Assembly (NCBI GenBank): GCA_014155875.1
Contig: JACEFZ010016115.1
Location: 177,501-241,500 of the forward strand
Length of the DNA: 64,000 bases
Reading direction: 5' to 3'
From: Cepaea nemoralis
Taxonomy: Eukaryota; Mollusca; Gastropoda; Stylommatophora; Helicidae
Made by a program: the position numbers and the translations under genes. Below are positions 60,251 through 64,000 of the stretch, one piece after another. The notes beneath the pieces were generated by a model. The model did no database searches, had not been told where the DNA came from, and saw only the letters and a program-made list of their open reading frames with translations. Numbering within the stretch: the first letter of the stretch is position 1; each line of letters opens with the position of its first letter.

Positions 60251-62394
60251 TAAATTGCCAGTCATCAACATGTGGGTGTCTAGTTGATTATAGGGTCGCT
60301 TTGTCCGGCCTTGTCGCCGCGGCTACAAGTCCCACCGTTGATGAAAAACACAGGCAGCAGATTTCACCATTGTACCTACGAGTTACAAAATATAACCTAA
60401 CTTAAAAATCAAAATATGATAGACTCAATACCATAACAGGTGTTGCCAAACATCAATACTCGTTCTCAAAACGGCTAATCCATGGGATTATCATCCTCGT
60501 AATGACCAAGTCGGGTTAATAATATTCCTGATATTGCCGCTATTGCAAATAGTTCGCGATATTAATAAAGGTTCATATAAAGGTTGGAAGGGGATTAAGG
60601 GATTAACACCTATTGTCGGGACATCCAACAAAAATCAATAACACTACCCTCGATTTTTCTCATATATTCCGGATGGGCTTAATGGGCTAGGTGTATGTGT
60701 CCTTTATTTAGTTAAAACAGGTGGTATGAGTAGGAGATATCACAAACAGTATCAGCATGTGCCACTCTGATCTTAAATATCAGTAGTTCGTTATTCTTGT
60801 GACATTGAAAACGCTTGAGGCTTGAAAAAGGATAGTGTACTATGTTATTGGGAGGTTTATATAGATTGATCCAGTATGTGAAGTTGATAAGGTCACCTCT
60901 GTCAGCGCATCGTAGCTGTGGTGTAAATTGTCGCCTATTACATCCGGGTGTAAAAATAATCAAACATATTTCATATGAACTCAATATGCATGCCTCTATA
61001 TAGCTGCACTGCGAACTTGGCTAGAGTCTACTTTAGGAAAGTATCGTGTATCTGTGTATACGGTTTACCACTGCTTATAGATGTGTGCAGTATTATTGGA
61101 AAGCGGCCGTTATGTATACATTATCAGAGTATGTTGCCTTACAGAGCTGGCATAGTGTCTATGTGTCTGCTACGTTGTATGTTTTGTTATGTTGCCTTGT
61201 AGTATTTGGAGGGAGTTTCATGTGGTGAATTTAAAAAAAACGATGTCCCAGAAGCCACAACTCCACTGGCTTTAGAGGCATTTCAACTTGTCTGCTCACT
61301 GACCTCGCTTCACAGTCATACAAAAAAGTGCAGGTTCTATGTAGTACTTAAACACTTTTTTTTATTTCTCATTACAGTTGACAACTTTATATTAGTCAGT
61401 ATGTTTTCCAACTTGCAAAAGACAACCTTCATCACAGCGATTCTTGTTCTAACCTTTTAAAGACACCTCCCATCAGACAATGTTGTTTTTTTCATTCCTT
61501 GTAGTCTCTTAGCTACTGTTTCCCCAGTTCAAGCTCCATGTCCCTACTCGTATGTATTAGTGTGGTAAAAGTAAACCAACATCTCACAAGATAGACATGT
61601 AATACCACCATGTATAGGGACATGTGGGTAATGGTTACAGCCGGTTAAATAAGGCGCTCCATACCGTCACATGCGTAAGGATACAGCCGAGACACGTGGC
61701 TAAGAGGGATATCACAGAACAAAAAAAACTGTGTTCTGTTGGTGATCGAACCAGGGGACCTAACTCATGATGACCACCATGTACGGGAGTGATTCTTCCC
61801 CCTCGTCAACATGGCGTCGGAAGTTTAAAAGGGTCTCCCTTCTCTAGCGTCTCTATGTCCGAGTCGTCATAGGGTCACCAAGTAACAGCAAAGAACACGA
61901 AACTACTACTACCGAGGCCTCTATACACCACAAGGCAGTTTCGAATACAGTATACACAACTATAACCAAGTCATCACTGTGTTCGACTAACCCTTTCTCA
62001 TAGACATAGAGGAGAGATGTGAGCACCGAGGCCAGTTGGGGAGGTGTACCTTTTACTTAACAGCTATCAGGGTCATACACCGACGAGTGTTTAGCTATTT
62101 TTATCACCTGTATAATATTACCTGTGAACACAACAAGCTTCCCCGGATCAATCTTAGGTGTCTCATATAACATGACATATCATGTACCCGCTGGCCTGAC
62201 CAGCGAAGTTATCGCGTCTCAGAGCAGACATTTACACTTTCATTAACTCTTCTGCCTGGCCAAAGGGGTCTTTGCATCTTTCCCCAGAAACCCATTTCCA
62301 ATGTCAATATATGTTTTTCAATGTGTCGGCTCATTGCCACATTTCACATTCAGACAAAAGTACAGGTTCTATGTACCACTCCAACAATAAAATA
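60251..62394. other. 2.1-kb stretch without recognised feature
   Basis: No coding domain found. Near 61700-61760 an inverted repeat (CACAGAACA / TGTTCTGT) lies between GTGGCTAAGAGG and GATCGAACCAGG, loosely tRNA-like. Confidence 0.5.
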
Positions 62395-63760
62395 AGAAAA
62401 ATTGTTAGCCAAACTGACAAAACTGTTGGCCAATATAAGAAACGGCTCGACCAACTTTATAAAAGGTAGGAAAGTTGTTAGCCAAACTGACAAAACAGTT
62501 GGCCAAAATAAGAAACGTCTCGACTAACATTATAAAACGTAGGAAAAATGGTAACCAAACTAATTAAAAATGGTGACAAAAATAGGAAATAGCTCGACCA
62601 AACTTATGAAAAGTAGGAAAATTGTTCGTCAAATGTGAAAAATATTGGGCAAGTAGGAAAGCATGTTAGCCAAAGGTGAAAACTATTGACCAAGTAAAGA
62701 AACTTCTAGTCCAAACTCATAAAAAGTAGGAAAATTTGTTAGCCAAATGGGAAAAGTGGTGGCCAAATACAGAAATATCTTCGACCAAACTTATAAAATG
62801 TATGAAAATTTGTTAGCCAAAGGTGAAAAATATTGGTCAAGTAAAGAAATATCTCATCCGAATTTATAACAAGTAAGAAAACATGCTAGTAAAATCAAGA
62901 AATATGTCGACCGAAGTAATACAATAGGCAAAACGATGGATAAACTTATAAAGATGTCGACCGTTATAAGAAAATGTGTTACCAAAATTAGGAAAAATAT
63001 TGACCAAGTTTTGAAATATCTCGACCAAACTTATAAAAAGTAGGAAAATATGTCGACTACAGTAAGAACATTTGTTAGCCAAAGATGAAAAATAGTGGCC
63101 AAGTAAAGAAATATCGCAGCCAAACTTTTAAAATGTATGAAAATGTGTTAGCCAAAGGTGAAACCTGTTGACAAGTAAAGAAACATCTCGGCCAAACTCA
63201 TAAAAAGTAGGAAACTTTGTTAACCAAATGTGAAAAAATATTGTTCCAAGTAAAGTCATGTTTCAACTAATCTTATAAATATGTCGTCCAAACTTATAAA
63301 CATTAGGAAAATGTGTTAACCAAATGGGAAATATATTGACCAAGTGAAGAAATTTCTCAACCATACTTATGAAAAGGAGGACAATGAGTTAACCTAACGG
63401 GAAAAATATTGGCGAAGTGAAGAAATATCTCAGCTATTCTTATAAAAATTAGGAAAATGTGTTAAACTAATGAGAAAAATATCGCCCAAGTGAAGAAAAA
63501 ATTTACACAAAACTTATAAAACTTAGGAAAATGTGTTAACCTAATGAGAAAAATATTGACCAAGTAAAGAAAAAATTTACACCAAACTTATGAAAAGTAG
63601 GCGAATTTGTTAACTAAAGTGGAAAAATGTGGGCTAAACTATGAAATATGTTGACCGAAGTAAGAAAATGTGTTAGCCAAATGGGGGAAATGTTGGCCAA
63701 AACATGAAACATCTCAACCAAACTTATAAATATCTCGTGTAAACTTATAAATAAGTAGAA
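62395..63760. repeat. Degenerate ~73-bp AT-rich minisatellite
   Basis: About 18 diverged units sharing TAGGAAAATTTGTTAGCCAA, a GTGAAAAATATTGGCCAAGT stretch, and CTCGACCAAACTTATAAAAA. Spacing varies from about 65 to 90 bp, so it is an old satellite-like array with no remaining homogenisation. Confidence 0.88.
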
Positions 63761-64000
63761 ACAAATATTGCTTCTGTAGTTATGTCAAACGTGTCTTGAA
63801 CTTTTATCTGAACAGACATTTCACAAGACATAATCATCAACGCCAACACTTCCCCTCTTTTACATTACCGAAAGCTTCAACTTACCATTCCAGAGTATCC
63901 ACTAAAGAAACACTTATACATAATAATCACCCATCTCTTCACACTCTTGGTTTTTTCATCTAACACACCGTGTCTCTGTCTTTCATAGATAACTTCACAA
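63761..64000. other. No recognised feature
   Basis: Nothing recognisable up to the window edge. Confidence 0.5.

Noticed and set aside
61690..61770. tRNA gene
   Set aside because: Box-like sequences occur but I could not draw a cloverleaf; a 9-bp inverted repeat replaces the anticodon arm.

Overview
The window looks like intergenic, repeat-saturated DNA from an animal nuclear genome. I found no intact host protein-coding gene, no rRNA gene, no intact tRNA gene, and no CRISPR or prokaryotic feature. The evidence for an animal is APE-type non-LTR retrotransposons (one family with an RNase H domain), RTE-like LINE tails, Penelope-like GIY-YIG endonucleases, tRNA-derived SINEs, hAT and TA-target DNA transposon remnants, TTAGGG-type telomeric repeats and very abundant microsatellites. 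A lophotrochozoan, probably a mollusc and perhaps a gastropod, fits best. That is inference from the mix of families and from recalled similarity of the LINE proteins; no search was run.

Layout. 0-6 kb: SINEs, two minisatellites, and a 311-bp hAT MITE with a perfect 8-bp target duplication. 6-16 kb: three partial copies of one RNase H LINE (endonuclease-to-RT on +; two RT-to-RNase H copies on -), one of them split by a 1.9-kb insertion that holds an initiator-tRNA-Met-like relic. 16-21 kb: SINE B with an 11-bp target duplication and a LINE tail nested inside it, SINE A interrupted by a hAT element, and an RTE-type endonuclease fragment. 21-28 kb: microsatellites and a 3.3-kb, 53-bp minisatellite with higher-order structure. 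29-35 kb: a cluster of RTE-like LINE 3' ends, several of which have expanded into tandem arrays (28-, 29- and 50-bp units). 38-39 kb: an unclassified element between (TA)n tracts. 41-43 kb: a 2.2-kb palindrome of two Penelope-like 3' ends with hammerhead-like motifs. 44-46 kb: a TA-flanked DNA transposon remnant containing a LINE fragment. 47-53 kb: more LINE tails, four SINE families and a 44-base G run. 54.6 kb: an interstitial telomeric tract between two matching hairpins. 55-60 kb: a 540-bp tandem repeat built from A-box-like modules, interrupted by a 3.57-kb unclassified insertion with an 8-bp duplication. 62.4-63.8 kb: a degenerate AT-rich minisatellite.

How the parts relate. SINEs A and B have different tRNA-like heads but share one 3' domain ending in GGATATGCAA, so they were probably mobilised by the same partner LINE. 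The LINE copies are all broken, so the machinery here is dead. The history is best read as nested insertion followed by tandem amplification of transposon fragments. All boundaries were placed by eye and may be off by several bases.
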